Assembly (NCBI GenBank): GCA_965207165.1
Contig: OZ242265.1
Coordinates: 1,302,001 to 1,366,000, forward strand
Reading direction: 5' to 3'
Source of the DNA: JAAXHV01 sp965207165
GTDB lineage: Bacteria > Pseudomonadota > Gammaproteobacteria > Eutrophobiales > Eutrophobiaceae
DNA length: 64,000 nt
Position numbers and translations under genes: made by a program. This document shows, piece by piece, positions 43,638 through 52,552 of this stretch (within the stretch, counting starts at the first letter, position 1; each line of letters begins with the position of its first letter). Under the pieces are notes generated by a model. That model searched no databases, was not told the origin of the DNA, and worked only from the letters and a program-made list of their open reading frames with translations.

Positions 43638-43904
43638 ATGAAGAAGACCAAGTTTACCGAAGAGCAGATTGCCTTTGCCCTGCGCCAGGCCGAGACCGGC
43701 ACCCGCGTCGCGGAGGTATGCCGCAAGCTGGGCATTTCCGATGCGACGTTCTACAACTGGCGCAAGAAGTACGGCGGCCTGGGGGTGCCGGAGCTGCGGC
43801 GCCTGAAGCAACTGGAAGAGGAGAACAGGAAGCTGAAGCAGCTGGTGGCGGATTTGAGTCTGGACAAGCAGATGTTACAAGATGTGCTCTCAAAAAAGCT
43901 CTGA
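43638..43904 (+). CDS. IS3-family OrfA (DNA-binding part of transposase)
   Basis: An 88-residue protein with the HTH_8/transposase_8 motif TEEQIAFALRQAETGTRVAE, then VCRKLGISDATFYNWRKKYG, and a leucine zipper (LRRLKQLEEENRKLKQLVAD). AGGAGGG lies ahead of the ATG. Near its end A AAA AAG (43892-43898) allows a -1 ribosomal shift into OrfB to give the full transposase. Confidence 0.93.
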   Translation: MKKTKFTEEQIAFALRQAETGTRVAEVCRKLGISDATFYNWRKKYGGLGVPELRRLKQLEEENRKLKQLVADLSLDKQMLQDVLSKKL

Positions 43905-44755
43905 AGCCGGCGCACAAACGCCGGCAATTGCGTGCGTTACAGGACGCTTACCGGGTGAGTACCCGGCGGGCTTGTGAGGTCATCGGGTTGCCGCGCGCGA
44001 CCTGGTACTACCAATCCACTCGTCCCACGGATGCGGCCTTGCGCCACCGGCTCAAGGAACTGGCGGCGGTGCGGGTCCGCTACGGGTATCTGCGTCTCCA
44101 CGTCCTGTTGCGGCGTGAGGGCTGGCAGGTCAACCACAAGAAGGTGTATCGCATTTATTGCGAGGAGGGGCTGAACTTACGCAGTAAACGGCCGCGTCGG
44201 CGCCGGGCAGCGGCACATCGCTTGGCCCGTCCTGAGAGCCATGGGGTCAATCACTGTTGGAGCATGGATTTTGTGGCGGACAATTTGTTCAACGGGCGCC
44301 GGATACGGGCCTTAACTGTAGTCGATAATTTTACCCGTGAATGCCTCGCGATCCACGTGGAGCAGTCCATCCGGGGCGAACATGTGGTAGACATCATGGA
44401 GCGGCTTAAACTGGGTGAGCAGCGTGTTCCTTCACGGGTGCAGGTGGACAACGGCAGCGAGTTCATCTCCAAGGCGCTCGATAAATGGGCCTATGAAAAC
44501 CGGGTCATACTCGACTTCTCAAGGCCTGGAAAACCCACGGATAACCCGTTTATTGAATCGTTCAACGGCAGTTTCCGGGATGAATGTCTGAACACGAACT
44601 GGTTCCTGTCCCTGGACGATGCGAAAGAGAAAATAGAAGCCTGGCGAATGGAGTATAATCAGTATCGACCCCATTCATCGCTGGATGACCTGACACCGGA
44701 GGAGTTTTACCAGCAACATCAGAAAGCCGGAAATCTTGAATTTACGGGTGTCTAG
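43898..44755 (+). CDS. IS3-family OrfB (integrase-core part of transposase)
   Basis: About 285 residues, probably made only as an OrfAB fusion by -1 frameshifting. The HTH-like N-terminus RACEVIGLPRATWYYQSTR is followed by the DDE core: HCWSMDFVADNLFNGRR (first Asp), QVDNGSEFIS (second Asp) and NPFIESFNGSFRDECLN (Glu), then YNQYRPHSSLDDLTPEEFY. All catalytic residues are present. Confidence 0.92.
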   Translation, partial: ALKPAHKRRQLRALQDAYRVSTRRACEVIGLPRATWYYQSTRPTDAALRHRLKELAAVRVRYGYLRLHVLLRREGWQVNHKKVYRIYCEEGLNLRSKRPRRRRAAAHRLARPESHGVNHCWSMDFVADNLFNGRRIRALTVVDNFTRECLAIHVEQSIRGEHVVDIMERLKLGEQRVPSRVQVDNGSEFISKALDKWAYENRVILDFSRPGKPTDNPFIESFNGSFRDECLNTNWFLSLDDAKEKIEAWRMEYNQYRPHSSLDDLTPEEFYQQHQKAGNLEFTGV

Positions 44756-44776
44756 TTCCGGGGTGAGGCTCACATT

Positions 44777-45055
44777 GTGAATTTTCCTAAATGGTTCGTG
44801 GATCAAGAAAGGGGACAGGGTCACTTGGCTGAGGCTGAGCGGATTGCGGCGCAACGGGCCATTGTAATAATTCATGAGTTCGTCACATCACTTACGTCAA
44901 GTAAAAAACGCGGCCAAAATGCTTCCGACCTGGATAATTTCCTCCGATTAGTATTTGGGAAACAATATTCACTCTGCGGTGGGATGATAGTTGGGCCAAT
45001 TAAAACGAACGGTATTGAGAAGCTTTATTTCGGGAAAGTTCAAACAATCGCATGA
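44777..45055 (+). CDS. Hypothetical protein of doubtful reality
   Basis: A 92-residue frame beginning with GTG right after the IS target duplication (CATT). No family recognised; HLAEAERIAAQRAIVIIHEF looks helical. It contains GGGGACAGGGTCAC, a short motif also found near 27640 and 30890 outside genes, so the start may be non-native. It may be the downstream part of a gene cut by the IS. Confidence 0.3.
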   Translation: MNFPKWFVDQERGQGHLAEAERIAAQRAIVIIHEFVTSLTSSKKRGQNASDLDNFLRLVFGKQYSLCGGMIVGPIKTNGIEKLYFGKVQTIA

Positions 45056-45137
45056 ATTGTAGAAGTTCAGGTCTCCTCAGCAGCTCTATCTTCTACTTAT
45101 GTGTTGTATACATTTTTTGGTGTTTGATGTCAAAAGA

Positions 45138-45590
45138 CTAAAACACAATTGTAATTTCAGTCGATTCCTCATCGTATTCCCATATTTCTACACTAGATGG
45201 TATTAGGTGTTTATGCGTTCTCACATAATACTCAGCCAATGTTTCGTTATTTTTTTCTCTAAAATCTCGTAGCACGAATAATATCTTTCTATAAGATTCC
45301 GGTGCACATGCAAAATAATACATGGCTTCATTCCATACCGTAAGTTTTGCACTGGGCACATTGCCTCCGGATGTCCAACGATGGGATTTACATTCAACTA
45401 AAATCGGAGGCTCGGTCGAACCAAAGTCAAAATTGTGAGATTTCTTATGTTCTCTTATTCCTATCTCGATGGAATAACCTGATGTTACAATAACGTCGTT
45501 TTCAGTTAACGCTCTCTCCGCAATCTTTTCAAACTCTTTCCCAACATAAGCATTACTACTTGAACCAGTCCTTTGATAATTAGTTTTCAT
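45138..45590 (-). CDS. PD-(D/E)XK-type restriction endonuclease-like protein
   Basis: A 150-residue protein (163 from a GTG at 45629). The start segment GSSSNAYVGKEFEKIAERAL is followed by FDFGSTEPPILVECKSHRW, a D-x(9-12)-ExK core typical of the PD-(D/E)XK nuclease fold, here with Asp in FDF and ECK. The C-terminus has ESYRKILFVLRDFREKNNET. Such small nucleases are stand-alone or part of restriction systems; no methylase is next to it. AT-rich, on its own between IS remnants. Confidence 0.6.
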   Translation of the reverse strand: MKTNYQRTGSSSNAYVGKEFEKIAERALTENDVIVTSGYSIEIGIREHKKSHNFDFGSTEPPILVECKSHRWTSGGNVPSAKLTVWNEAMYYFACAPESYRKILFVLRDFREKNNETLAEYYVRTHKHLIPSSVEIWEYDEESTEITIVF

Positions 45591-45640
45591 TGTTTCTAAT
45601 ACAATCAACTGTGATAGTGCGTATTTCACTGAATCCTGCC

Positions 45641-45984
45641 ACCCGTTTCACGTGAAGGCTGCCACCCGGAACGCAGCAAAGCTGCCACCCCCGGGCGCGT
45701 GATGACGTGGGTGTTCGTCATTATGACTCTGTTGGGGTCATCGTCGTCAATATTTTTTTCTGTTTTCGCATGGATTCTCCCTTGAGGTTGATTTTGTAAG
45801 CATTGTGCACCAAGCGGTCGAGGATGGCATCGGCGAGGGTGGGGTCGCCGATACTGTCATGCCATTTTTCGGGCGGTAATTGACTGGTAGCGAGGGTGGA
45901 GCGTGCGCCGTGGCGGTCTTCCAGGATTTCCAGCAGGTCACGGCGCTGCTCTGCGTTCAGTTTGACCAGTCCCCAGTCATCGAG
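45641..45984 (-). pseudogene. IS21-family right end with IstB C-terminal fragment
   Basis: A minus-strand frame from 45984 to 45721 reads DDWGLVKLNAEQRRDLLEIL, DRHGARSTLATSQLPPEKWH and GDPTLADAILDRLVHNAYKI, the C-terminal part of IstB helper ATPase. Downstream of its stop (45641-45720) are repeated CTGCCACCC blocks, characteristic multiple end repeats of IS21 elements. The N-terminal Walker A half is missing; it was cut at the junction with a second IstB fragment. Confidence 0.8.
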
Positions 45985-45985
45985 T

Positions 45986-46410
45986 TATGTTGAGCTCAAC
46001 ATAGTCGATGAAGTCGGCTACCTGCCTATCGAACCCGGCGGCGCCAACCTGTTCTTCCAACTGGTCAACGCCCGCTACGAGAAGGGCGCCACCGTGCTCA
46101 CCTCCAATCGCGGCTTCAAGGACTGGGGAACCATCTTCGGCGATAACGTTGTCGCTGCGGCCCTGCTGGACCGACTGCTGCACCATGCCATTGTCGTCGA
46201 GATAGAAGGCCATTCCTACCGGCTGCGGGAACACGCCAACCTGGTGCCCGACAGCCTCAAAGGCCATGCCGTACAACACGAGGAGAAACCCAAACGCAAA
46301 CCCCGTAGGACACGGCAACGGTCAGCCGCAGGGAGCGATTAATGAATTATCAGATATACACAGGGGTGGGGAATTTTCAGTTGGCACTTTTGGGGAATTT
46401 TCAATTGGCA
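45986..46410 (+). pseudogene. IS21-family IstB C-terminal fragment and end repeats, opposite orientation
   Basis: A plus-strand frame reads LNIVDEVGYLPIEPGGANLF, FQLVNARYEKGATVLTSNRG and LLDRLLHHAIVVEIEGHSYR: Walker B and C-terminal part of an IstB from a different IS21 element. It stops at 46342 with GGGGAATTTTCA and GGGGAATTTTCAATTGGCA repeats just after, again typical IS21 end repeats. It joins the fragment on the left tail to tail at about 45985. Confidence 0.8.
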
Positions 46411-46794
46411 TTGACACTGAGTGTGTTCGCCAGGGTTTGCAGTCGGCGCTTGTGCGCCAGGGGCAGCCTCATGTGGATATCGCTGTTGTCCGGTATAACG
46501 GTTATGGTGGGCTACTCAAACGGGGTAATTTCTGACCGGTGCCCATGGGCACCGGGTGGTGCGCGGCAGAGTCCGGGTGGTCAGGGGTGTTATGGTTGGG
46601 GAAATTGTCACTGTCAGGGGTTTGTAGTCGTCGTCATCAGTGAGTTGTTGTCGTGGTCATGGCGGTAATTGTGGTTGCGGTTCTTGGGGTCTATCTCTCG
46701 GCCTTTGTGTCACACAAAGCCTATCTTGCCTCATTCCCCTTAAACTGATTAAAGGAATATATTTTATTTAGTATACATTATTCGGGAACGTGTT
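46411..46794. other. Non-coding stretch with a 20-bp perfect palindrome
   Basis: No credible frame on either strand. CCGGTGCCCATGGGCACCGG at 46536-46555 is perfectly self-complementary. The last 60 bases are AT-rich. This may be decayed sequence from between mobile elements. Confidence 0.45.
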
Positions 46795-47030
46795 TCAGTG
46801 CAGTGAAACGGGGGTGTTGATGTCAGGTTGGCTGATGATGGAGTTCATAATCAGATCATGTTGCTCCTTCTCTGACAAACGGGTCTGATGGTTCATTGCA
46901 TGGCAGAATTTGTCGGGGCTGATGGTGTCCGTGTCGATGAGGTAGCCGGTCAGGATGACGCTGTGTGCAAGGTGGATGATGAGACGGTGGCTGAATCGCG
47001 CCGGGAATTCCGGAGACCTGTTAATGTGGG

Positions 47031-47933
47031 TCATGCGGCTTTGCATGACCCGTTATTTACATCATCATAGTACATCTGTTCAAATTCAGCCGGCGGCACA
47101 TTGCCGATGGACGCCAGCAAACGGCGTTGGTTGAACCAGTCCACCCATTCCAGGGTTGCATATTCCACGTCATCTGAGGTCTTCCAGGGGCCCCGCACCC
47201 GGATCACCTCCGTCTTGTACAGACCAATAATGGTTTCCGCCAACGCATTGTCATAGGAATCCCCCACACTGCCCACGGACGCCTCAATGCCGGCTTGCGT
47301 CAATCGGTCGGTATAGCGGACCGAGAGATACTGGCTGCCGCGGTCACTGTGATGAATCAAACCGTCCCGCTCACGCCGCGACCACAAGGCCTGTTCCAGC
47401 GCATCCAGCACCAGGTCGGTACGCAGTGAACGACTGACCCGCCAGCCCACGATGCGCCGGGCAAACACATCCACGACAAACGCCACATAGACAAAGCCGG
47501 ACCAAGTCGCCGCATACGTGATGTCTGCCACCCATAGCTGGTTTGGCCGGGTGGCGGCAAACTGCCGGTTCACCCGGTCTGCCGGCTGCGGCAGGGTCTC
47601 ATCCCGCGCCGTCGTCCAGCGCTTTGCGCCACGCCGCACGCCCTGTATTTCAAGCCGCCTCATCAACCGCTCCACCGTACAACGGGCCACGACATGGCCT
47701 TCCCGCTGGAGTTGCCGCCAGACCTTCCTGGCGCCGTATAACCGGTAGTTCTCGCCCCATATACGCTGTATCTCCTTGCACAACGCCTGGTCCCGCTTCA
47801 CACGGGCCGGCAACCGCCCAGGGTCCGCAGCCCGGGCCCGGTGCTCGTAGTACGTCGATGGGGCGATCGGCAAGTGCTTGCAAATCGGCTCGACCCCAAG
47901 TCCCTCATGATGTTGGTCGATGAAGGCCACCAT
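47031..47933 (-). CDS. IS3-family OrfB (integrase core)
   Basis: About 300 residues. The HTH_21 part has IAPSTYYEHRARAADPGRLP and NYRLYGARKVWRQLQREGHV; the DDE core has LWVADITYAATWSGFVYVAF (first Asp), LIHHSDRGSQYLSVRYT (second Asp) and YDNALAETIIGLYKTEVI (Glu), then the end VDWFNQRRLLASIGNVPPAE. All catalytic residues are present. It is expected to be expressed by frameshifting from OrfA. Confidence 0.93.
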   Translation of the reverse strand: MVAFIDQHHEGLGVEPICKHLPIAPSTYYEHRARAADPGRLPARVKRDQALCKEIQRIWGENYRLYGARKVWRQLQREGHVVARCTVERLMRRLEIQGVRRGAKRWTTARDETLPQPADRVNRQFAATRPNQLWVADITYAATWSGFVYVAFVVDVFARRIVGWRVSRSLRTDLVLDALEQALWSRRERDGLIHHSDRGSQYLSVRYTDRLTQAGIEASVGSVGDSYDNALAETIIGLYKTEVIRVRGPWKTSDDVEYATLEWVDWFNQRRLLASIGNVPPAEFEQMYYDDVNNGSCKAA

Positions 47934-47941
47934 CTCGCCGG

Positions 47942-48253
47942 TCAGCGGTCGAGCTCCGCCTGGGCGAAAAAAGCCGACGCCTTACGCAAGATCTCGTTGG
48001 CTCGCTTGAGCTCCCGATTCTCGCGTTCCAACTCACGTATGCGCGCCTGCTCAGCACTGCTGACACCGGGGCGGTTACCCTGGTCCACTTCAGCGCGTCT
48101 CACCCATCTACGCAACGTTTCCGCAGCGCAGCCAATCTTGTCGGCGGTAGAAGTCAGTGCAGCCCATTGGGAGTCATAGTTCTCCTGGTGCTCCAGCACC
48201 AGCCGCACGGCCCGTTCCCGGATCTCCGGGGGATAGCGTTTTTGATTGTTCAT
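47942..48253 (-). CDS. IS3-family OrfA
   Basis: A 103-residue protein with transposase_8 motifs: RYPPEIRERAVRLVLEHQEN, DKIGCAAETLRRWVRRAEVD and a C-terminal zipper (ELERENRELKRANEIL). AGGATGGAG lies ahead of the ATG. A run of six T near its end is the likely slippery site for OrfAB. Confidence 0.92.
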   Translation of the reverse strand: MNNQKRYPPEIRERAVRLVLEHQENYDSQWAALTSTADKIGCAAETLRRWVRRAEVDQGNRPGVSSAEQARIRELERENRELKRANEILRKASAFFAQAELDR

Positions 48254-48623
48254 TACTCCATCCTCTCAAGAAATAGAGTCTCCGGCAAACCCGGGGCAGT
48301 TCAGGCTGTCATGGGTTTGCTCATAGAGGGTGTTGAACGCTAAGGCGATGGACTTGCTCTGGATTAGTGGGTTGTGTTCGGCAGTGATGGTGTTGTTCAG
48401 GTCATAGATAAATTCGCTGGCCTGCCTGTGTTCGCTGAAGACGGCGTTGGTTTCATACCAGGTGTTGCCGATTAGAAGACACAGGTGGAAGGTGTCCGGT
48501 TTGTTACTGCAGGTGTCAAGACCGAAAAGGAACGGTGCGTTGCCGGTCTCCCGGGGTGAGTCGGTGTTATCGGGCATGATGCCTCCGGGGTGAGTGGGTG
48601 ATATCGGGCAGGGTGGCTTCGTG

Positions 48624-49295
48624 TTACATCAGCCCCCGCTCGGCCATGGACGTCACCGTCTTGTCCCCGACCACCAGGTGGTCCAGCACGCGCACGTCCA
48701 CCAGGGCCAGGGCCTGGGTCAGCTTCAGCGTAATCTGCCGGTCGGCCTGGCTCGGCTCGGCGATGCCGGAGGGGTGGTTGTGCGAGAAGATGATGGCCGC
48801 GGCATTCAGCTGCAGGCAGCGTTTCACCACCTCACGCGGGTAGACGCTGGCGCCGTCGATGGTGCCGGTGAACAGAATCTCGTTGCTGATGATGCGGTGG
48901 CGGTTGTCCAGGAACAGGCAGGCGAACACCTCGTGCTCGAAACGGCTCAGCCAGGCCCTGAGGTAGTTCTTGGTCTTGTCCGGGTTGTTTAATACGGGCT
49001 TGGACCGCAGCTCCGCCTCCAGGTAACGCCGGGACAGCTCCAGGGCCGCTTCGAGCCGCCCTGTTAATGTCTTGCCTAGGCTGCTGTCCCGGGCGTTGTC
49101 GATGAGGCCTCTGATGCCCCGGTATTGGCACAGCTGCTCGCGTATCTTGTCGAAAGACCGGGATGATACGAACAGGCTGATGAGTTCGGCATCGCTCAAG
49201 GCGTGGGGACCGGCATGTTTCAGTTTGTCACTCGGTGAGAGCTCGCCGCCATCGCGCAGCGTGCAGGATGCCGGTTGGAACAGGGAATATTGCAT
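48624..49295 (-). CDS. radC: RadC-type JAB/MPN protein
   Basis: A 223-residue protein. The N-terminal helical region has LSPSDKLKHAGPHALSDAEL; the JAB metal site is SHNHPSGIAEPSQADRQIT (HxHPSG-x-PS-x2-D), with IDGASVYPREVVKRCL and the end VLDHLVVGDKTVTSMAERGL. This diverged form is usual on integrative elements and plasmids rather than the chromosomal copy. Its biochemical role is uncertain despite the name. The split gene downstream may be in the same transcript. Confidence 0.9.
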   Translation of the reverse strand: MQYSLFQPASCTLRDGGELSPSDKLKHAGPHALSDAELISLFVSSRSFDKIREQLCQYRGIRGLIDNARDSSLGKTLTGRLEAALELSRRYLEAELRSKPVLNNPDKTKNYLRAWLSRFEHEVFACLFLDNRHRIISNEILFTGTIDGASVYPREVVKRCLQLNAAAIIFSHNHPSGIAEPSQADRQITLKLTQALALVDVRVLDHLVVGDKTVTSMAERGLM

Positions 49296-50360
49296 GGCTG
49301 TCTCTATGGTGGTTCAGCTACACCGGGTGGTCACGGACCTCTGCAAGGCGCAGCGGGGTGAACCGGGCCGGGGTAGAGTGCGGGCACCGGTGACGGCTGG
49401 GGTCGCCGGCGCAGTGACCGCTGGGTGGATGAAACGGACTGTGTTGGCGTGTTATTTGTTCATACGGAGAACATCACACACACAGCCGGTAACCATGCTT
49501 TCCGGCAATGAGCGAAACTGCAATCCTCCAGGCGTTTTTCGCAACACACAATCCACCACGCCGGTGTTCTGAACAGGATATGACCTGTACAGGCTGTTGG
49601 ATGAATCTGAACCAGACGCGGGTATCCGGCTCGCCGGGGATCACTTACGCCAATCTGGGCAGCAGTTGGGGTACGACGCTGACGAAGCTCACGGCAAGAC
49701 GGATGGAAACGGCGACAGGTCCCGCAACATTGACGGACGAACACGGAATGCAGCTCCGGATGCCACCGGGAGGGGGGGACGTCCCGGATACGGCGGCTCA
49801 ACATCCAGAGGCTGCGGACGGACAACGCCGCCGGCCACTACCCGGGAATAGGTTTGGCGACGGCTTGCGCGAACTCGACGGCGGGCCGTGGCGTGCCGGC
49901 CTGCCGGGGCTGTGATTGCTGCATTACCGCCCGGAGGGCGGAAGCGATAGCGACAGTAACCCGCATGGGCGGAGACCGCTCGCGGGCTCCGGTCGGCGCA
50001 GCCGACTAGGGCGCGGGCCGTCAGGCATCGCCAATGAACCCAGGCAAACGCCGCAAGGCCATGCTCCGATGGGCTTCACCGGCAGGCTGCCGCTTTGATG
50101 GTATCCGGAAGCCAGGAACGGCAGGCCCCAGCCGCGTCAACCGGCGCCGCGACACGAACACCTGACCGTAGTGCGCTCGCTGAAGCCCCGCCGCACGGGC
50201 GGACGGGTGCACCGGCCGGAACAGAGACGCAGGGTCGCCCCCGTCAAGAACCGCCGGATGCCGACGGTGCCGAACCACGCGCTGACCGGGCCGCTGCCGT
50301 TGGCGGCGCGGGGGTTGGGCGCGTCGCAGCGGAACCAGCCAGGCGAGGCACCATGAAGGT
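49296..50360. other. GC-rich stretch without a credible gene
   Basis: Long open frames exist on both strands but their protein sequences look random (Arg/Pro/Ala-rich, no motifs), as expected from high GC. I see no RNA or repeat I can name. GCCCGGAGGGC near 49930 is a small hairpin. Probably decayed mobile DNA. Confidence 0.5.
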
Positions 50361-51148
50361 GCGTTCGTCACGCGCCTGAGCCATAACCGCAGCGAGGCGC
50401 GTTTTACGCAGATTTATGAGGGCCATTCATACCGGGGCAGGCTGAATTTCAACCAGAACCTGTTCACTTTTGGCCGCCTGGCAGGCCGCCAGCGGACCGC
50501 CGAGGCCCAGATCGCCGAAGCGGAATTTGCGTTCGAGCAGGTGCGCCAGGAGGTGCTGGCGGAAGTAGCCCGCGCCTTTTCCGAACAGTTGTTCCGCGAG
50601 CGTATCTACGAGAGCCGGCGCGCTTTCGAGGAACTGCTGGGGGACCTGGAGGCCACCGCGCGTAGCCGCATCGAACTGGGCACCCTGGACCGCACCGAGT
50701 TGTTCGAGGTCCTGCGCCGCCAGCACCAGGCGCGGGCGCAACGCATCGAGGCCCAGTCCCGTTACCGGGTGGCGCGGGCACAGCTTGTGCGCCTGACGGG
50801 GGCGGACCACGACGACCTGGCGGCCACCTCCCTGGCGGGCATGGAACTGGCGACGCCGGCCAATCTCGACTATGCGCTGAACCAGGCAGAGAACCGGTCG
50901 CCCTCCCTGTTGCGGGCACGCATGCGCCTGGAGGCCGCGGAAGGTGAACTGGATTACCGCAAGGCCGAACTCTGGCCGACACTGAGCCTGGAGGTGAACG
51001 CCAGCGCCGGCCACTTCGGGGATATCGATACCCGCGACATCGTCGGCGGCGTCAACCTGTCGGTGCCGGTGTATGAAGGCGGCATGAAACGCTCGCAAAT
51101 GCGCAGCGCCAGGCTGGCGGTGGAGACCGCTCGCCGCGACCCGGCTGC
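50361..51148 (+). pseudogene. TolC-family outer membrane efflux protein, internal fragment
   Basis: A frame reads LSHNRSEARFTQIYEGHSYR, then GRLNFNQNLFTFGRLAGRQR, YRVARAQLVRLTGADHDDLA, then EGELDYRKAELWPTLSLEVN and VGGVNLSVPVYEGGMKRSQM. These are the repeated helical and strand parts of a TolC/OEP protein: NQNLFTFGR and the second-half NLSVPVYEGG are the usual marks. Neither the signal peptide nor the C-terminus is present. It ends where IS21-type sequence begins. Confidence 0.82.
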
Positions 51149-51213
51149 GTATTTCATCGGCAAAGTTGCGACCCATTTGACGCATATGCTGTCAGCTGCG
51201 TATTCCAGCCCAA

Positions 51214-51307
51214 CGTGAACACGGATTCTGGTTGAACGTAAACACTTTTCGGGTATTTCCGGAATCGGTGTCACATTCCCGGAAACAGTGTTCACGTTGA
51301 ACCGGAA
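51214..51307. repeat. IS21-type terminal repeats (left copy)
   Basis: Repeated GTGAACAC / GTGTTCACGTTGAACC units, including TGGTTGAACGTAAAC at 51229-51243, whose exact reverse complement occurs at 59018-59032. They precede an istA fragment. Confidence 0.65.
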
Positions 51308-51373
51308 TTACCCCCAACGCATGGGACTTGTAATCCGGTGGTACGTTGTTTGTTTTCTTAGGAGCAACCTGCC

Positions 51374-51975
51374 ATGTCCAACAAGAGAACGACCATGCGT
51401 AAACTACGAGAGATTTTACAGCTCCGACTGCAAATCGGCCTCTCCGTCCGCGCCCTCGGCCGCAGCACCAAACTGAGTGTCGGCGGGGTACAGAAACTCC
51501 TCAGCCGGGCCGATGCCCTGAGCTTGACCTGGCCATTGCCGGCGGTGCTGGAAGATGCCCGCCTGACTGCCTTGTTCTACCCCGATGCCGACGCAGGCGC
51601 CGGGGCGCGTGGTGAAATCCCAGACTGGGCGGCGGTCCACGACGAACTGAAGCGTCCCCATGTCACCAAGCAACTGGTCTGGGAGGACTATACGCAACAG
51701 TACCCGAACCGGTGTTGCGGCTACTCCCAGTTCTGCGAACGATACCGCCGTTGGCTCGGCCAACAACAGCGCACCATGCGCCAGCCTCACCCGACTGGCG
51801 AGAAGTGCTTTGTGGATTACGGCGGCAGCACCGTACCGATAGTGGACGGCGCCACCGGCGAGGTGCGCCCGGCACAACTCTTTGTCGCGCTGCTGGGCGC
51901 CTCCGACTACACCTTCGCCGAGGCCACCTGGACCCAGGCGCTCCCCGACTGGCTGGGCAGCCATACCCGGGCCAT
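51374..51975 (+). pseudogene. IstA N-terminal fragment (IS21 family)
   Basis: About 200 residues: MRKLREILQLRLQIGLSVRA, STKLSVGGVQKLLSRADALS, TQQYPNRCCGYSQFCERYRR and the first catalytic Asp region GEKCFVDYGGSTVPIVDGAT. It breaks off after LPDWLGSHTRAM and is joined to an unrelated aminotransferase tail. ATG with AGGAGC upstream. Confidence 0.88.
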
Positions 51976-52413
51976 GACAACATCGAAGGCTGGACCTGTC
52001 CCCCGGTAAACAATGCCAACCGCTTCTCCGAGGACACCACCATCGGCCCCTCAGTGTTCGGCTGGGTGGCCACGCTGAAGTTCTATGAGAAAATCGGTAT
52101 CAAAAACGTGGAAGAACGGGTACGGTGCCTGGGCGCCTACACCATCAACAGGAGGCAGGAGATCGGCTGCTGGGTGACCTGCCCCACGGACCCGAACAAA
52201 CGCCTCGGCCTGATCACCTACACCACGGGTGATTACGAGAAGGACACGGCTTTCTTCCAGCACTGCGCAGCTCCGGGGCGCTGCTGCATGAAGCCCATCA
52301 AGATCTCACTGGGCACCCTGGGCGGCATCGGTAACCTGCGCATCAGCGCCCATTTCTTCAACACCGAAGAGGAGATTGACTATCTTATCGACTTGCGGAA
52401 GGAGATGATGTGA
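51976..52413 (+). pseudogene. Class V aminotransferase (cysteine desulfurase-like), C-terminal fragment
   Basis: About 145 residues without start: PVNNANRFSEDTTIGPSVFG, KFYEKIGIKNVEERVRCLGA, and the end ISLGTLGGIGNLRISAHFFN followed by TEEEIDYLIDLRKE. These fit the C-terminal small domain of class V PLP enzymes (RISxHxFNTxEEID). The PLP lysine region is missing. The frame differs from istA, so it is not a functional fusion. Confidence 0.72.
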
Positions 52414-52433
52414 AGGAAATAGACTGGGTTGAC

Positions 52434-52486
52434 TGGAGTCTCCGGCAAATCCGGCAGCAGTTCCCGCTAAATTCCGGGGCGGTTCA
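52434..52486. repeat. Solo IS3 end remnant
   Basis: GGAGTCTCCGGCAAATCCGG and GGGGCGGTTCA resemble the right end of the IS at 46992-48303 (GAGTCTCCGGCAAACCCGGG with GCAGTTCA) with an insertion between. A relic of an IS3 element once next to the aminotransferase gene. Confidence 0.5.
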
Positions 52487-52515
52487 ACCTATATTTACCG
52501 GATTATGCTACTATA

Positions 52516-52537
52516 TGGTATATGCTGTCATATACCA
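52516..52537. promoter_or_regulatory. Inverted repeat TGGTATATG-ctgt-CATATACCA, probable vapBC operator
   Basis: Perfect 9-base arms, 16 bases upstream of the antitoxin start, overlapping the probable -10 region. AbrB-type antitoxins bind such repeats together with the toxin. Confidence 0.65.
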
Positions 52538-52552
52538 ATGTAGGAGGCGATC

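Larger units (their letters stand above)
43559..44772 (+). mobile_element. Complete IS3-family element (IS407 group-like), 4-bp target duplication CATT
   Basis: A 1214-bp insertion sequence. The left end reads TGACCTCCCCCCAC and the right end, inverted, TGAGCCTCACCCCG, imperfect terminal repeats starting with TGA. Directly outside both ends is CATT (43555-43558 and 44773-44776). It encodes OrfA and OrfB with an A AAA AAG slippery site between. Four-base duplications fit the IS407 group. Likely still intact. Confidence 0.88.
46992..48303 (-). mobile_element. Complete IS3-family element, 3-bp target duplication GGC
   Basis: A 1312-bp insertion sequence. Right end (inverted) TGAACTGCCCCGGGTTTGCC, left end TGAATCGCGCCGGGAATTCC; both are followed by CGGAGA. 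GGC lies directly outside each end (46989-46991 and 48304-48306). It encodes OrfA and OrfB on the minus strand and interrupts a hypothetical gene. Confidence 0.9.
46795..48577 (-). pseudogene. Hypothetical gene split by an IS3-family element
   Basis: The 5' part (48304-48577) encodes MPDNTDSPRETGNAPFLFGL and on to NTLYEQTHDS; the 3' part (46795-46988) encodes HRLIIHLAHSVILTGYLIDT to the natural stop after PVSLH. Removing the IS (46992-48303) and one copy of the GGC duplication joins them in frame to a protein of 155 residues. No family is known to me; it is 46 bases downstream of radC on the same strand and may be a co-transcribed accessory of an integrative element. Confidence 0.75.

Noticed and set aside
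45896..45985. N-terminal 30 residues of the plus-strand IstB frame
   Set aside because: They are antisense of the neighbouring minus-strand IstB fragment.
49508..50379. Several open frames of 60-135 residues between radC and the TolC fragment
   Set aside because: Random Arg/Pro/Ala-rich sequence with no motif; open frames are expected at this GC content.
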